DNA of 64,000 nucleotides from Prevotella sp. GTDB taxonomy: Bacteria > Bacteroidota > Bacteroidia > Bacteroidales > Bacteroidaceae. Below, in pieces: positions 1-10,000 of this stretch. The DNA is taken from positions 81,908 through 145,907 of the forward strand of contig JAFTQG010000013.1 of assembly GCA_017462915.1 (NCBI GenBank). The letters run 5' to 3'. The notes beneath the pieces are model-generated. The model ran no database searches and had not been told where the DNA came from. It saw only the letters and a program-made list of their open reading frames with translations. Both the position numbers and the translations under genes were made by a program. Each line of letters starts with the position of its first letter. The stretch's first letter is position 1.

Positions 1-1
1 T

Positions 2-538
2 CCTGTGCTCAACATGTCTTCAATAAGCAAGACCAGCGGTGACGCTGTCGTCTCTGTCAACGTGAAGAATACCGGCAAGCGCGACGGTGCTGAGGTCGTG
101 CAGGTATACGCCACATTCGGCGGAAACAGCTGCTACGGCAATCTCAACAAGCGCCTTGTAGGCTTCAAGCGTGTGGAGGTGAAGGCAGGCGAGACGGTGA
201 AGGCCGAGATACCGGTGTCTTACCGCAGCCTCGCATACTTCAATACCGAGGCTCATAACTTCCAGGTGCCGGCATGTACGGTGACCCTTGAGGTGGCAGC
301 AAACTCTGCCGACGAGAATGCCAAGAAGATTTCCCTCAATGCGCAGGCAGGTGTTGCGGAGGATTCATACATCTCCACACACATCGATGAGTTCCCTGTT
401 GTCTCCACCAGCAGTCAGCTCGCCAAGACAGACCATGTATACACCGTTATGGGAGCATACGTCTGCCCGGCATCGGAGTACGACAAGTTGCCGAAGGGCG
501 TGTATATCCTCAATGGATACAAATACATAAAGAAATAA
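2..538 (+). CDS. C-terminal part of a GH3 glycoside hydrolase (partial)
   Basis: The reading frame is open at the left edge, so this is the 3' end of a longer gene. About the first 105 residues match the fibronectin III-like domain that closes many GH3 beta-glucosidases and beta-xylosidases: the stretch VSVNVKNTGKRDGAEVVQVY, then LVGFKRVEVKAGE, then a Leu-Ala-Tyr-Phe segment, is characteristic. The last 35 residues (YDKLPKGVYILNGYKYIKK at the end) resemble the short sorting tails of type IX secretion cargo, so the enzyme may be secreted through that system. The catalytic barrel is outside the window, so substrate cannot be judged. It ends 35 bases before a strong terminator, which separates it from the GH95 operon. 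Confidence 0.75.
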   Translation, partial: PVLNMSSISKTSGDAVVSVNVKNTGKRDGAEVVQVYATFGGNSCYGNLNKRLVGFKRVEVKAGETVKAEIPVSYRSLAYFNTEAHNFQVPACTVTLEVAANSADENAKKISLNAQAGVAEDSYISTHIDEFPVVSTSSQLAKTDHVYTVMGAYVCPASEYDKLPKGVYILNGYKYIKK

Positions 539-572
539 CGGAAAGGTTGTTTGATATTTTTTAAATCCGTTC

Positions 573-623
573 TCTCCTCTCTCTTCTCCGGCCTCAGTGT
601 CGAGAATTGAGAGGAGATTTTTT
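573..623 (+). terminator. Rho-independent terminator of the GH3 gene
   Basis: A perfect 9-bp stem, TCTCCTCTC pairing with GAGAGGAGA, is followed directly by six T residues. It lies 35 bases after the GH3 stop codon. Confidence 0.8.
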
Positions 624-978
624 ATTGTCGGGTGTCGATAGAGGGTTTGGAAGGTTTTACGCAATATTCTCACAGGGAGAGAAGACGGTGATATACTTGT
701 TTGGTGTTGATGTAAAAGGTTATATGTCAGTGCTTTTGTTGTATGGGTGTTAAATGATGCGCTTACCTGTAGAGCGTGCAGAAGCTCTTCGACAAGCATT
801 CTCACCGACAGTGTAGGGACATACCGTGGTGTGTCCTCAATGCGTGAAACGCGATGCAAAGCATTTTCCAAACGACATTTTCTTTCATCCACGGATATTA
901 CAATGCTATATTGCCTTTTGTGATATGTAATATCCTTAAATACAGATTGTTACAACAAGAGTATCTTTTCCCGTGCCA

Positions 979-1066
979 AAAGGTGACCTTCTGTCGTGCA
1001 AGACGTCACCCTTTGCTATGCAAAACGTCATCTTTCGCACGGTAAAATGTCACCCTTTGTTTTCCC
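979..1066. repeat. 22-bp repeat array, locus 1 (four units)
   Basis: Four units of exactly 22 bp start at 979, 1001, 1023 and 1045. Each begins AAA or AGA and has a GTSACC-like core at unit positions 5-10 (GTGACC, GTCACC, GTCATC, GTCACC), followed by a T-rich stretch and a variable end. The array lies 136 bp upstream of the GH95 promoter. The same unit recurs at 18796-18921 and 51573-51682. Confidence 0.85.
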
Positions 1067-1201
1067 TTTCCTTATGTGCGCCGTTGCAGACTGTCAGCCG
1101 TCCCTCGGGCGCAGGTATGCCGTGATTCTCTGAAAAATGCCGTATCGGCTGGTTTTCAGAACCGTAAAAACAGCTATTCAGTGAAATAAAGTGAAATAAG
1201 A

Positions 1202-1232
1202 TTTGATATTTAAAATATATTTTGTAACTTTG
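1202..1232 (+). promoter_or_regulatory. Bacteroidetes-type promoter of the GH95 operon
   Basis: TTTG at 1202-1205 and TAACTTTG at 1225-1232 are 19 bases apart, matching the Bacteroidetes consensus TTTG-N19/21-TANNTTTG. The first start codon follows 26 bases after the -7 box. The span from 540 to here otherwise holds only the terminator and the 22-bp array. Confidence 0.85.
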
Positions 1233-1258
1233 CAACACTAACCCAAACTAACATCTGA

Positions 1259-3721
1259 ATGAAGAAAAGCATTATAGCATTGGTGTTTACAATGCTCTGC
1301 ACGCTCACAGTGAGCGCGCAGCAGTACCGTTTGTGGTACAATTCTCCGGCTGAAGTATGGACAGAGGCATTGCCTCTCGGCAACAGCCGTCTCGGTGCGA
1401 TGGTCTACGGCATCCCTACAACGGAGCGTCTTCAGCTCAACGAGGAGACTATCTGGGCAGGACAGCCTAACACCAACGCCAACAAAAACTCCCTGAAATA
1501 CTACAAGAAAGTGCAGGAACTTGTCTTCGCCGGCAAGTTTGTAGAGGCGCAGCAGATGGCCGACGAGCATCTCATGTCGGGCAGCAACAATGGTATGCCT
1601 TACCAGACATTCGGCGACCTGACGATTTCCACTCCCGGACACGTCTCCTACACCGACTACGAGCGCTGGCTCTCCCTCGACTCCGCGATAGCCGTGACGC
1701 AGTATACCGTCAACGGCGTGCGCTACAGACGCGAGGCCATGACGTCCTTCACCGACAATGTCATAAAGGTGCGCCTCACCGCTTCCCGTCCGGGCAGCAT
1801 ATCCTTCAATGCCAATCTCTCGTCTCCGCACAACGATGTCATCATCAAGAGCGACGGCAAGGAAGTCTCCCTCGAGGGCGTCACGCCTACCCATGAGGCA
1901 CTGAAAGGCAAGGTGAAGTTCCAGGGCCGTCTTGCCGTGCAGACAAAGGGCGGAAAATCCCTATCGCGTGACGGCATCATCTGTGTCGAGGGCGCCGACG
2001 AGGCAATCGTCTATGTCAGCATCGCCACGAACTTTGTCAACTACAACGACATCTCCGGCGACGAGGCAGCGAAGTGCAAGGCCTATCTGCGCAAGGCGAT
2101 GGCCGACGACTACGAGGCAGACAAGAAAGCCCATGTGGCATATTTCCAGCAGTTCATGAACCGCTCGAAGCTCTGGCTTGGCCCTGACAAGTTCAGCCAT
2201 CTCACCACTTCACAGCGTGTGGAGCAGTTTGCGAAGAACAACGACAATTACCTCGTGGGCACATACTACGCCTTCGGCAGATACCTTCTCATCTGCTCCT
2301 CACAGCCCGGCGGACAGGCAGCCAACCTCCAGGGCATCTGGAACGACAAGCTCATGCCGTCATGGGACAGCAAGTACACCTGTAATATAAACCTCGAGAT
2401 GAACTACTGGCCGTCGGAAGTTGCCAATCTCACCGAGCTTAACGGCCCTCTCTTCAGCCTTATCAAGGATGTCAGCACTACCGGCGCCGCCACGGCAAAG
2501 ACCATGTACGGCGCAGGAGGATGGGTATTGCACCACAATACCGACATCTGGCGCATCACAGGTCCTGTAGACCGTGCCGCCTCGGGACTGTGGATGACCG
2601 GCGGTCCATGGCTCTGCCAGCATCTGTGGAACCACTGGCTCTTTACCGGCGACAAGGCTTTCCTCAAGGAATATTACCCTATAATGAAAGGCGCGGCACA
2701 GTTTGTCGACGAACTTCTTGTCAAAGACCCTAACACAGGGTATCTCGTCATCTGCCCTTCCGTGTCACCTGAGAATCTCCATCCTGCCGACAATGGCAGC
2801 AAGAACATAGCCTCCGGCTGCACGATGGACAACCAGCTCGTGGCTGAAATCTTCGGAGAGGTGGCGCAGGCAGCCGCCATCCTCGGCGTAGATGCCGACC
2901 TCGCCGCGCACTATCTCGCACGCACGAAGCTGCTCACCCCTGGCACAATAGGCAAGTGGGGACAGCTGCAGGAGTGGGCGCAGGACTGGGACAACCCGAA
3001 GGACGACCACCGTCATGTCAGCCACCTCTACGGCCTGTATCCCGGCACCTCCATCTCTCCTTTGCGCACGCCGGAGCTTTTCGATGCCGCGCGCACATCG
3101 CTGATACACCGCGGCGACCCGTCTACAGGCTGGTCTATGGGCTGGAAGGTATGCCTCTGGGCACGTATGCTTGACGGAGAGCATGCCTACAAGCTCATCA
3201 AGGAACAGCTGAAACTCACCGACGACAAGTTCGTGGCCTACGGAAAGAATAAGAAGAAGGGTGGCACATACGGCAATCTCTTCGATGCACATCCGCCGTT
3301 CCAGATAGACGGCAACTTCGGTTGCACCGCAGGCATTGCAGAGATGCTCGTCCAGAGCCACGACGGCGCTGTCTATCTCCTCCCGGCAATACCGTCGGTA
3401 TGGAGCGAGGGCAAGGTCACAGGCCTCCGTTGCCGTGGCGGATTCGTCATCGACGAACTGGCATGGAAGGACGGCCGCATCACCGTCTGCAAGATACGCT
3501 CCACGATAGGAGGCAACCTCCGCATACGTACGGCACTGCCTCTCAAGGGTAAAGGCCTCCGCAAGGCGAAAGGTTCTAATCCTAACCAGCTCTTCACGGT
3601 CCCTGTGACTCTCGAGACAAAAAACAATTCGGAGGTGAAGCTGAATCCTGTCAACCTGCCGAAGACATTCCTCTACGACATAAAGACAACTGCTAACCAA
3701 GTGATTACAATAAAGAACTAA
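1259..3721 (+). CDS. GH95 family alpha-L-fucosidase / alpha-L-galactosidase
   Basis: An exported enzyme with a signal peptide (MKKSIIALVF to SAQ). The N-terminal block LWYNSPAEVWTEALPLGNSR with GAMVYG and LQLNEETIWAG is the GH95 signature. The catalytic core carries NINLEMNYW at 376-384 (the Asn pair used in GH95 catalysis), Glu505 in SPEN as likely general acid, and Asp684 in QIDGNFG. At 820 residues the length is normal for the family. Known GH95 members remove terminal alpha-L-fucose or alpha-L-galactose; in RG-II loci a GH95 member removes the L-galactose cap of side chain A. The neighbours (GH140, GH137, probable GH138) favour the L-galactosidase role by inference. It is first in a long operon, and the next gene starts one base after its stop. 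Confidence 0.85.
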   Translation: MKKSIIALVFTMLCTLTVSAQQYRLWYNSPAEVWTEALPLGNSRLGAMVYGIPTTERLQLNEETIWAGQPNTNANKNSLKYYKKVQELVFAGKFVEAQQMADEHLMSGSNNGMPYQTFGDLTISTPGHVSYTDYERWLSLDSAIAVTQYTVNGVRYRREAMTSFTDNVIKVRLTASRPGSISFNANLSSPHNDVIIKSDGKEVSLEGVTPTHEALKGKVKFQGRLAVQTKGGKSLSRDGIICVEGADEAIVYVSIATNFVNYNDISGDEAAKCKAYLRKAMADDYEADKKAHVAYFQQFMNRSKLWLGPDKFSHLTTSQRVEQFAKNNDNYLVGTYYAFGRYLLICSSQPGGQAANLQGIWNDKLMPSWDSKYTCNINLEMNYWPSEVANLTELNGPLFSLIKDVSTTGAATAKTMYGAGGWVLHHNTDIWRITGPVDRAASGLWMTGGPWLCQHLWNHWLFTGDKAFLKEYYPIMKGAAQFVDELLVKDPNTGYLVICPSVSPENLHPADNGSKNIASGCTMDNQLVAEIFGEVAQAAAILGVDADLAAHYLARTKLLTPGTIGKWGQLQEWAQDWDNPKDDHRHVSHLYGLYPGTSISPLRTPELFDAARTSLIHRGDPSTGWSMGWKVCLWARMLDGEHAYKLIKEQLKLTDDKFVAYGKNKKKGGTYGNLFDAHPPFQIDGNFGCTAGIAEMLVQSHDGAVYLLPAIPSVWSEGKVTGLRCRGGFVIDELAWKDGRITVCKIRSTIGGNLRIRTALPLKGKGLRKAKGSNPNQLFTVPVTLETKNNSEVKLNPVNLPKTFLYDIKTTANQVITIKN

Positions 3722-3722
3722 T

Positions 3723-5198
3723 ATGAAAAAGATTATTGCTCTATCAACACTCTTCCTCGCCCTCACGGCGAGTACAGCCTTTGCGGCAGGCAACAAGAAA
3801 CCATGGGATAACGGAAAGCTGAAGGTCTCTGAGAATTCCCGCTTCCTTCAGCACGAGAACGGTGCACCGTTCTTCTGGCTCGGCGAGACAGGATGGCTTC
3901 TCCCTGAGCGCACCGACCGCGCCGAGGCTGCCTATTATCTTCAGCGTGTGCGTGAGGCAGGATACAATATGGTGCAGATACAGGTCATCGACGGTGTCCC
4001 AGCCTATAACCATTACGGACAGATGTCCAACATAGACGGCTGGAATTTCCAGAATATCAATAAGAAAGGCGTCTATGGCTACTGGGACCACATGGACTAT
4101 ATAATCAGGCAGGCAGAGCATGAAGGCATATACATCGGCATGGTATGTATATGGGGCGGTCTTGTGAAGGCTGGGCTGCTGACCAAGGAAGAAGCAGTGA
4201 AATACGGCACATTCCTTGCCAACCGTTATAAGGATGCACCGAATATCGTGTGGATTATGGGCGGTGACATCCAGGGAGACATCAACACCGAGGTGTGGAA
4301 CACCCTCGCCACGACCATCAAGTCTATCGACAAGAACCATCTCATGACATATCATCCACGCGGACGCTATACCAGTGCGAAGTGGTTTGCCAAGGCTCCG
4401 TGGCTCGATTTCCACATGTTCCAGTCGGGACACCGCCGCTACGGACAGCGCATGGGCAACAAGGACTATCCTATCCCTGACAATACCGAGGAGGACAACT
4501 GGATGTATGTCGACTCCACATGGGCATACAAGCCTATCAAGCCTGTCATCGATGCAGAGCCTTCGTATGAGGACATTCCGCAGGGACTGCACGATGCCAA
4601 CGAGAAGCGCTGGCTCGCCTGTGATGTACGCCGTTACGCCTACTGGTCTGTGTTCGCAGGAAGTTTCGGACATACCTACGGACATAACGCCATAATGCAG
4701 TTCCTCAAGCCAGGCTACGGCACGAGCTACGGCGATGCCGGAGACGTGAAGACATGGTACAAGGCCATGCAGGACCCGGGCTTCTCGCAGATGCAGTTTG
4801 TCAAGAGGCTCATGCTCACATTCCCGTTCTTCGACCGTGTGCCGGACCAGAAAGTCATCTCAGGCGAGAACGGAAAGCAGTATAACCGCCTTATCGCCAC
4901 ACGCGGCAAGGACTATCTTATGGTCTACAACTATACCGGACGGGACATGAAGCTGGATCTGCGCACCATCTCCGGCAAGACAAAGAAGGTCTTCTGGATG
5001 GATGCGGCAACAGGCCATCTGACATATATCGGCGAGGTTGCCGACAAGATACAGACATTCCGTCCTGCCTCTTCAAATGACGGTGTCAATGACGGCGTGC
5101 TCATCGCCTTCGATGCAAAGAAAGACTATCTCAAGTCGGACATGACTGTCATCCCGGAGCAGAGCGACTGGAAAAACCTTAGAGACCTCAACGAGTAA
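3723..5198 (+). CDS. GH140 family apiosidase (DUF4038 plus C-terminal beta domain)
   Basis: An exported protein of 491 residues with signal peptide ending near TASTAFAAG. The core (about 30-380) is the DUF4038/GH140 TIM barrel: FFWLGETGWLL, WIMGGDIQGD and PVIDAEPSYED are its conserved blocks, giving Asp182 and Glu279 as likely catalytic residues. The C-terminal 90 residues form the small beta domain that Pfam calls a putative collagen-binding domain. Characterised GH140 enzymes cut D-apiose from the galacturonan backbone of RG-II, releasing side chains A and B, so the call agrees with the surrounding genes. It is 1 base after GH95 and 3 bases before the BNR gene, so translation is probably coupled. 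Confidence 0.8.
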   Translation: MKKIIALSTLFLALTASTAFAAGNKKPWDNGKLKVSENSRFLQHENGAPFFWLGETGWLLPERTDRAEAAYYLQRVREAGYNMVQIQVIDGVPAYNHYGQMSNIDGWNFQNINKKGVYGYWDHMDYIIRQAEHEGIYIGMVCIWGGLVKAGLLTKEEAVKYGTFLANRYKDAPNIVWIMGGDIQGDINTEVWNTLATTIKSIDKNHLMTYHPRGRYTSAKWFAKAPWLDFHMFQSGHRRYGQRMGNKDYPIPDNTEEDNWMYVDSTWAYKPIKPVIDAEPSYEDIPQGLHDANEKRWLACDVRRYAYWSVFAGSFGHTYGHNAIMQFLKPGYGTSYGDAGDVKTWYKAMQDPGFSQMQFVKRLMLTFPFFDRVPDQKVISGENGKQYNRLIATRGKDYLMVYNYTGRDMKLDLRTISGKTKKVFWMDAATGHLTYIGEVADKIQTFRPASSNDGVNDGVLIAFDAKKDYLKSDMTVIPEQSDWKNLRDLNE

Positions 5199-5201
5199 GA
5201 C

Positions 5202-6977
5202 ATGAAAAGTGAAATATTGTCAATTATACTGATGGCAGGGGCTGTTTCAGCCTCTGCCCAGTCTGCTTTTCCACAGCACAAGTACACTGTGGTGGGTTCA
5301 AATATCCGTGCCGGTGCAAATATGGTCGCCGTAGGCGATACCGCCGGACAGGCAGTCTTCGAGATAGCGCAGCGCGATATCGTGCCTTTCACACAGCAGT
5401 GTGTGGAGCAGGGCAGGCCGGCCTTTACGGCAAAGGCTGCCAATACACCTTATTATAATGTGCGCATGGCGCTCCCTGTCCCCTCATGCTATACCCCTAC
5501 AGAGCAGGGCGAGAAGGTCGGACTTGACTGGGGCGTATATACTCATCTTCATTCGGCGGGCATGGAGGTGTTGCCAAACGGCGACATCCTTGCCGTATAT
5601 TTCTCCACCCCTGTGGGAAAGGCAGAGGCAGACACCTGCACGACGTTCGTGCAGTGCCGCCGCAGATATGGCTGTGACGAGTGGGACATGCCGGAACTCC
5701 TGTTCACAACACAGGGAGGCAACGACCAGTCGGCACTGCTCTTCACAGACAAGGACACCCTCTGGTTCTTCGGCGGTGGACGCGGCATGACGGATTATGT
5801 GCCTTTCCGCATCATGAAGTCCACGGACAACGGTGCGACATGGACATTCTCTGTCCCTCAGATGGACAGGAAACTGGAGCGTTACACCGCACAGCCGATA
5901 TCCAATGCCTTCCGCAACAAGAAGGGAGAGCTCTTTGTCGCCATCGACGGCAAAGGTGCGCAGAGCTTCCTTCTCCGCAGTCAGGATGGCGGTGTGACAT
6001 GGCACGATATGGGCGGCAGGACAGACAGCCGCCATTCCACTATCGTCATGCTTGACGATAACGGCACACTCCTCTCCGCAGCAGGCAAGAACAACAGCAT
6101 CAACGGCTGGAATCCGCAGAATATCTCTCACGACTGGGGTGCTACATGGGAGAAGGGGACACCGTCACCGTTCCCTCCTGCCGGCACGGCACAACGCCCT
6201 TGCATCATCCGTCTGGAGTCGGGAGCCCTCTGCATCGTGGGCGACTCTTACATGCACAAGAAGAAAATAGCCCCTCCTAAGGGATGGAAATACGGCAACG
6301 AGTGCTTCGTCGCCATCTCCCGTGATAACGGCAAGACATGGAAATACAAGACACTCCCTGTCACACTGCCGCAGCATCACCGTGTGACATACCCTTCCTT
6401 GGGATACGTCACTATGCGTCAGGGACAGGACGGGCTTATCCATGTCCTCACGACGACCAATTATCCTGGACTCGAGATTGAGTTCAACGAGGCTTGGATA
6501 GACAGCGACATCGTCACGGCGAAGGATGCCGAAGGCTCTGTCTACGGCAAGCAGTCGGCACTCACACCGCTGGCAAAGTCGGGATACTATGTGCTTGACG
6601 GAAAGAAGACCTACACTTTCCCGAACGGAAAGCCGCAGTATGAGGTGACATACAAGAACGGCAAGAAGGTCGGCACTGAGACTTTGTGGCGTGAGGACGG
6701 CACAAAGGTGTGGGAGTGGGTGCGCAACAGCGACAACACCGCACGCTGGTCACATTACCGTCCTAACGGCATGGTACGTCTCATAAGCCGCTGGGACATC
6801 AATCCTGAACCTCGCGACCTTGTCGGAGTACATCTTACAGGTGCCATTGCCAATATGTACACGTGGGAATACGACAAGGTTGGTATGCAGGTCGAGGCTT
6901 ACCGCTTCAACGACGGTGTGCTCGACGGCTCCAACAAGCAGGGCATAAACAGTGCTATCCTTAACGAGGGAAAATGA
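5202..6977 (+). CDS. Exported BNR beta-propeller hydrolase (sialidase-like) with MORN-like tail
   Basis: Signal peptide (MKSEILSIIL to SASAQ) followed by a sialidase-type propeller with at least four Asp-box motifs: STDNGATW, SQDGGVTW, SHDWGATW and SRDNGKTW. The segment at about 450-540 has MORN-like repeats (FPNGKPQYEVTYKNGKKVG, LWREDGTKVWEW, YRPNGMVRLISRW), an unusual partner. No arginine triad could be assigned with confidence, so true sialidase activity is not supported. Because the operon looks aimed at RG-II, a hydrolase or lyase for one of its keto-sugars (Kdo or DHA), perhaps related to GH33 or GH143, is the best guess. Substrate is unproven. The gene sits between GH140 and GH78. Confidence 0.6.
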   Translation: MKSEILSIILMAGAVSASAQSAFPQHKYTVVGSNIRAGANMVAVGDTAGQAVFEIAQRDIVPFTQQCVEQGRPAFTAKAANTPYYNVRMALPVPSCYTPTEQGEKVGLDWGVYTHLHSAGMEVLPNGDILAVYFSTPVGKAEADTCTTFVQCRRRYGCDEWDMPELLFTTQGGNDQSALLFTDKDTLWFFGGGRGMTDYVPFRIMKSTDNGATWTFSVPQMDRKLERYTAQPISNAFRNKKGELFVAIDGKGAQSFLLRSQDGGVTWHDMGGRTDSRHSTIVMLDDNGTLLSAAGKNNSINGWNPQNISHDWGATWEKGTPSPFPPAGTAQRPCIIRLESGALCIVGDSYMHKKKIAPPKGWKYGNECFVAISRDNGKTWKYKTLPVTLPQHHRVTYPSLGYVTMRQGQDGLIHVLTTTNYPGLEIEFNEAWIDSDIVTAKDAEGSVYGKQSALTPLAKSGYYVLDGKKTYTFPNGKPQYEVTYKNGKKVGTETLWREDGTKVWEWVRNSDNTARWSHYRPNGMVRLISRWDINPEPRDLVGVHLTGAIANMYTWEYDKVGMQVEAYRFNDGVLDGSNKQGINSAILNEGK

Positions 6978-7028
6978 TACAGATGCTTTCCTGAATAATA
7001 TAAATGTAATCTATATAACTGACCTTAT

Positions 7029-10000
7029 ATGAACAGAAGACTCATTATCGCCATCATGGCGCTCTTTTCGCTCACCGTTGCCGTGGCAAAGCCCAAGGCT
7101 GTGCGCCTCGTCACGGAAAATATGGAGAATCCTCTGGGACTGAGCACACATACACCGCGTTTCTCATGGCAACTGGCAGACGCTAAGAAAAACACCATGC
7201 AGACGGCTTACCGTATCATGGTGGCGTCAGACCCTGAGCTCCTCAAGGAGGGAAAGGCAGACCTGTGGGACAGCGGCATGGTGCAGAGCGATGCCTCTAT
7301 ATGGATAGACTATGCTGGTAAGGCTCTGAAAGACAACCAGAGATGTTTCTGGACCGTGCAGGTGAAGACCAACAACGGCATGACAGGATGGGCAGAACCG
7401 CAGGAGTTCGGCATCGGACTTACCGCCGACAGCCACTGGACAGGCCGTTGGGTGGGCATAGACCGCCTGCTGGAAGGTGAGTCTCTGGGCTATAAGACCC
7501 GTGTAAATGCACGCTATCTCCGTGGCGAGATTGCGCTTGACCCGGGCAAGACCGTGAAGCGCGCCACGGCATACGTCGGCGTACTGGGTTATTATCAGTT
7601 CTATGTCAACGGCGAGCGTCAGGGCGATGAAGTTCTTGCACCTGGCCAGACAGACACGCGCCGCTCCATCATATATAATACATTTGACATCACCAAGAGT
7701 CTCGTCTCTTCTGCCACGACGGGCGGAAAGGCGTGCATGGGTGTCATCCTCGGCAACGGCAGGACTGTCCCTCCGCGCTATCACAAGCATTACAAGATAC
7801 CGTTCCTCGGATTCCCTACGTGCCGCATGACGATTATCGTCGAGTATACGGACGGTACACAGAAGAAGTTCGGCTCTTCGGAGAAGTGGAAGATTACCGC
7901 AAACGGTCCTATCCGCTCCAACAATGAGTATGACGGTGAGGTCTATGATGCACGCAAGGACCTCGGCAAATGGAACTGTGTAGGCTATGACGACTCGTCA
8001 TGGCAGACGGCTGAGCGTGTCACTCTCCCTCTCGGCGAGCTCCACGGACAGACCGCTCCCAACATGACTGTCGCCCATCATATCAAGCCTGTCAGCATAA
8101 AGAAGACGGGCCGCGGCACATTCATCGTGGATTTCGGCCAGAATATGGCAGGATGGGTGCAGATGAACATGCGCGGAAATGCCGGCGATACAATAAAGAT
8201 AAAGTATGCGGAGCGTCTTGACGAGAAGGGCGACCTGTATATCAAGAATATCCGTGACGCAGAGACAGAGGACAGATATATATGTTCCGGTAAGGAGAAC
8301 GGCGCGCCATGGCATTCCATCTTCTCATACCACGGCTTCCGTTTCGTGGAGGTGAAAGGCATGAAAGACCTTGCCGCTTCAGACCTTGAGGCACAGACAG
8401 TGACCGACAAGCTGGAGTTCATCGGCAATTTCTCCACGAGCAACGATGTCTTGAACCGCGTGTACAGCAACGCCTGGTGGGGGATCTACTCCAACTACAA
8501 GAGTTTCCCTATCGACTGCCCTCAGCGTAACGAGCGCCAGCCGTGGCTCGGCGACCATACAGTGGGCTGTCTCGGCGAGTCGTTCCTGTTCGGCAACGAG
8601 CGCCTTTACTCAAAGTGGATGCGAGACATCTACGAGACACAGCGTTATGACGGTGTCCTCTGCGACGTAGCTCCGGCATACTGGACATATTACAACGATG
8701 ACGTGACATGGCCTTCGGCATTGCCTTTCGGATGCGAGATGATTTACCGCCAGTTCGGCAACAAGCAGCCAATCATAGACTCCTATCCATATATAAAGAA
8801 ATGGATGAAGCATGTCTTTGATGATTATATGAAGGATTATATCATCACACGTGACAATTACGGAGACTGGTGTGTGCCGCCTGAGGATCTGAAACTCATC
8901 CATTCGCAGGACCCTGCACGCAAGACCGATGGCAGACTGCTGTCTACAGCTTATATGATACGCAACCTGCGCCTGATGCAGGAGTATGCGGAGATACAGG
9001 GACTCACTGCCGACAAGCAGGAATATGCTGACCTCGAGAAGAAGATGACGGAGGCTTTCAACAAGACTTTCCTCACCGAGAAGCACGGCACATCCGTGCG
9101 TCCAGGGCATGTGCTCTATCCTGACAGCGTGTTCTACGGCAACAACACCTCCACGGCAAACCTTCTTCCGCTGGCTCTCGGTATCGTTCCCGAGAACTGC
9201 AAGGAGGAGGTAGTGAAGAATCTCGTCACTGATATCATCACGAAAAACAAGGGACACATATCCTGTGGAGTGATAGGCATCTCATGGCTCATGCGCGGTC
9301 TCTCCGACAACGGTTACGCCGATGTCGCCTATCTTCTTGCCACAAACCGCACATACCCTTCATGGGGATACATGGCGGAGAACGGAGCCACGACAATCTG
9401 GGAACTGTGGAACGGTGACAAGGCAAATCCTGCGATGAATTCGGGCAACCATGTCATGCTCCTCGGTGACCTCCTGCCATGGTGCTACCAGCATCTCGGC
9501 GGCCTGCGCAATGCCGATGGTTCTGTGGCATACAAGCACATGGTGCTCCGTCCGAACTTTGAGATACAGGAACTCGACAGTGTCGACATGTCATATAACA
9601 CTCCTTACGGCAAGGTTGTGTCAAAGTGGGAGAAAGACCTTGAGAAGGTCCGCTGGCAGGTGGAGATTCCTGCTAATACCACGGCAGACATCTGCCTCCC
9701 TGACGGTACGGTGAAGACAATCGGTTCAGGTGCGTATACCTTCGAGAGCAAGTTTGACCTCATGCGCAACAATACACGTCCTACACTCGACAATCCTGTC
9801 ACACAGAATGCCGAGATAGCCGATGCGGAGTTCGTTTACAAGCCGACAGACTTCCCGGAGTGCCACTCTGCCTCCATAGTAGAGCTTAAAAACGGTGACC
9901 TTGTGGCAACATATTTCGGAGGAACAAAGGAGCGCAACCCTGATGTATGTATATGGACACAGCGCAAGGCAAAGGGCTCCGACACATGGAGCGAGCCTGT

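Noticed and set aside
979-1066. Reading the 22-bp arrays as stacked terminators
   Set aside because: The palindromic cores are only 6 bp, T-runs are short and the arrays lie upstream of promoters; periodicity is the dominant feature.
5202-6977. Annotating the BNR protein as a sialidase
   Set aside because: Asp boxes show only the fold; the arginine triad could not be placed and the operon points to pectin, not sialoglycans.
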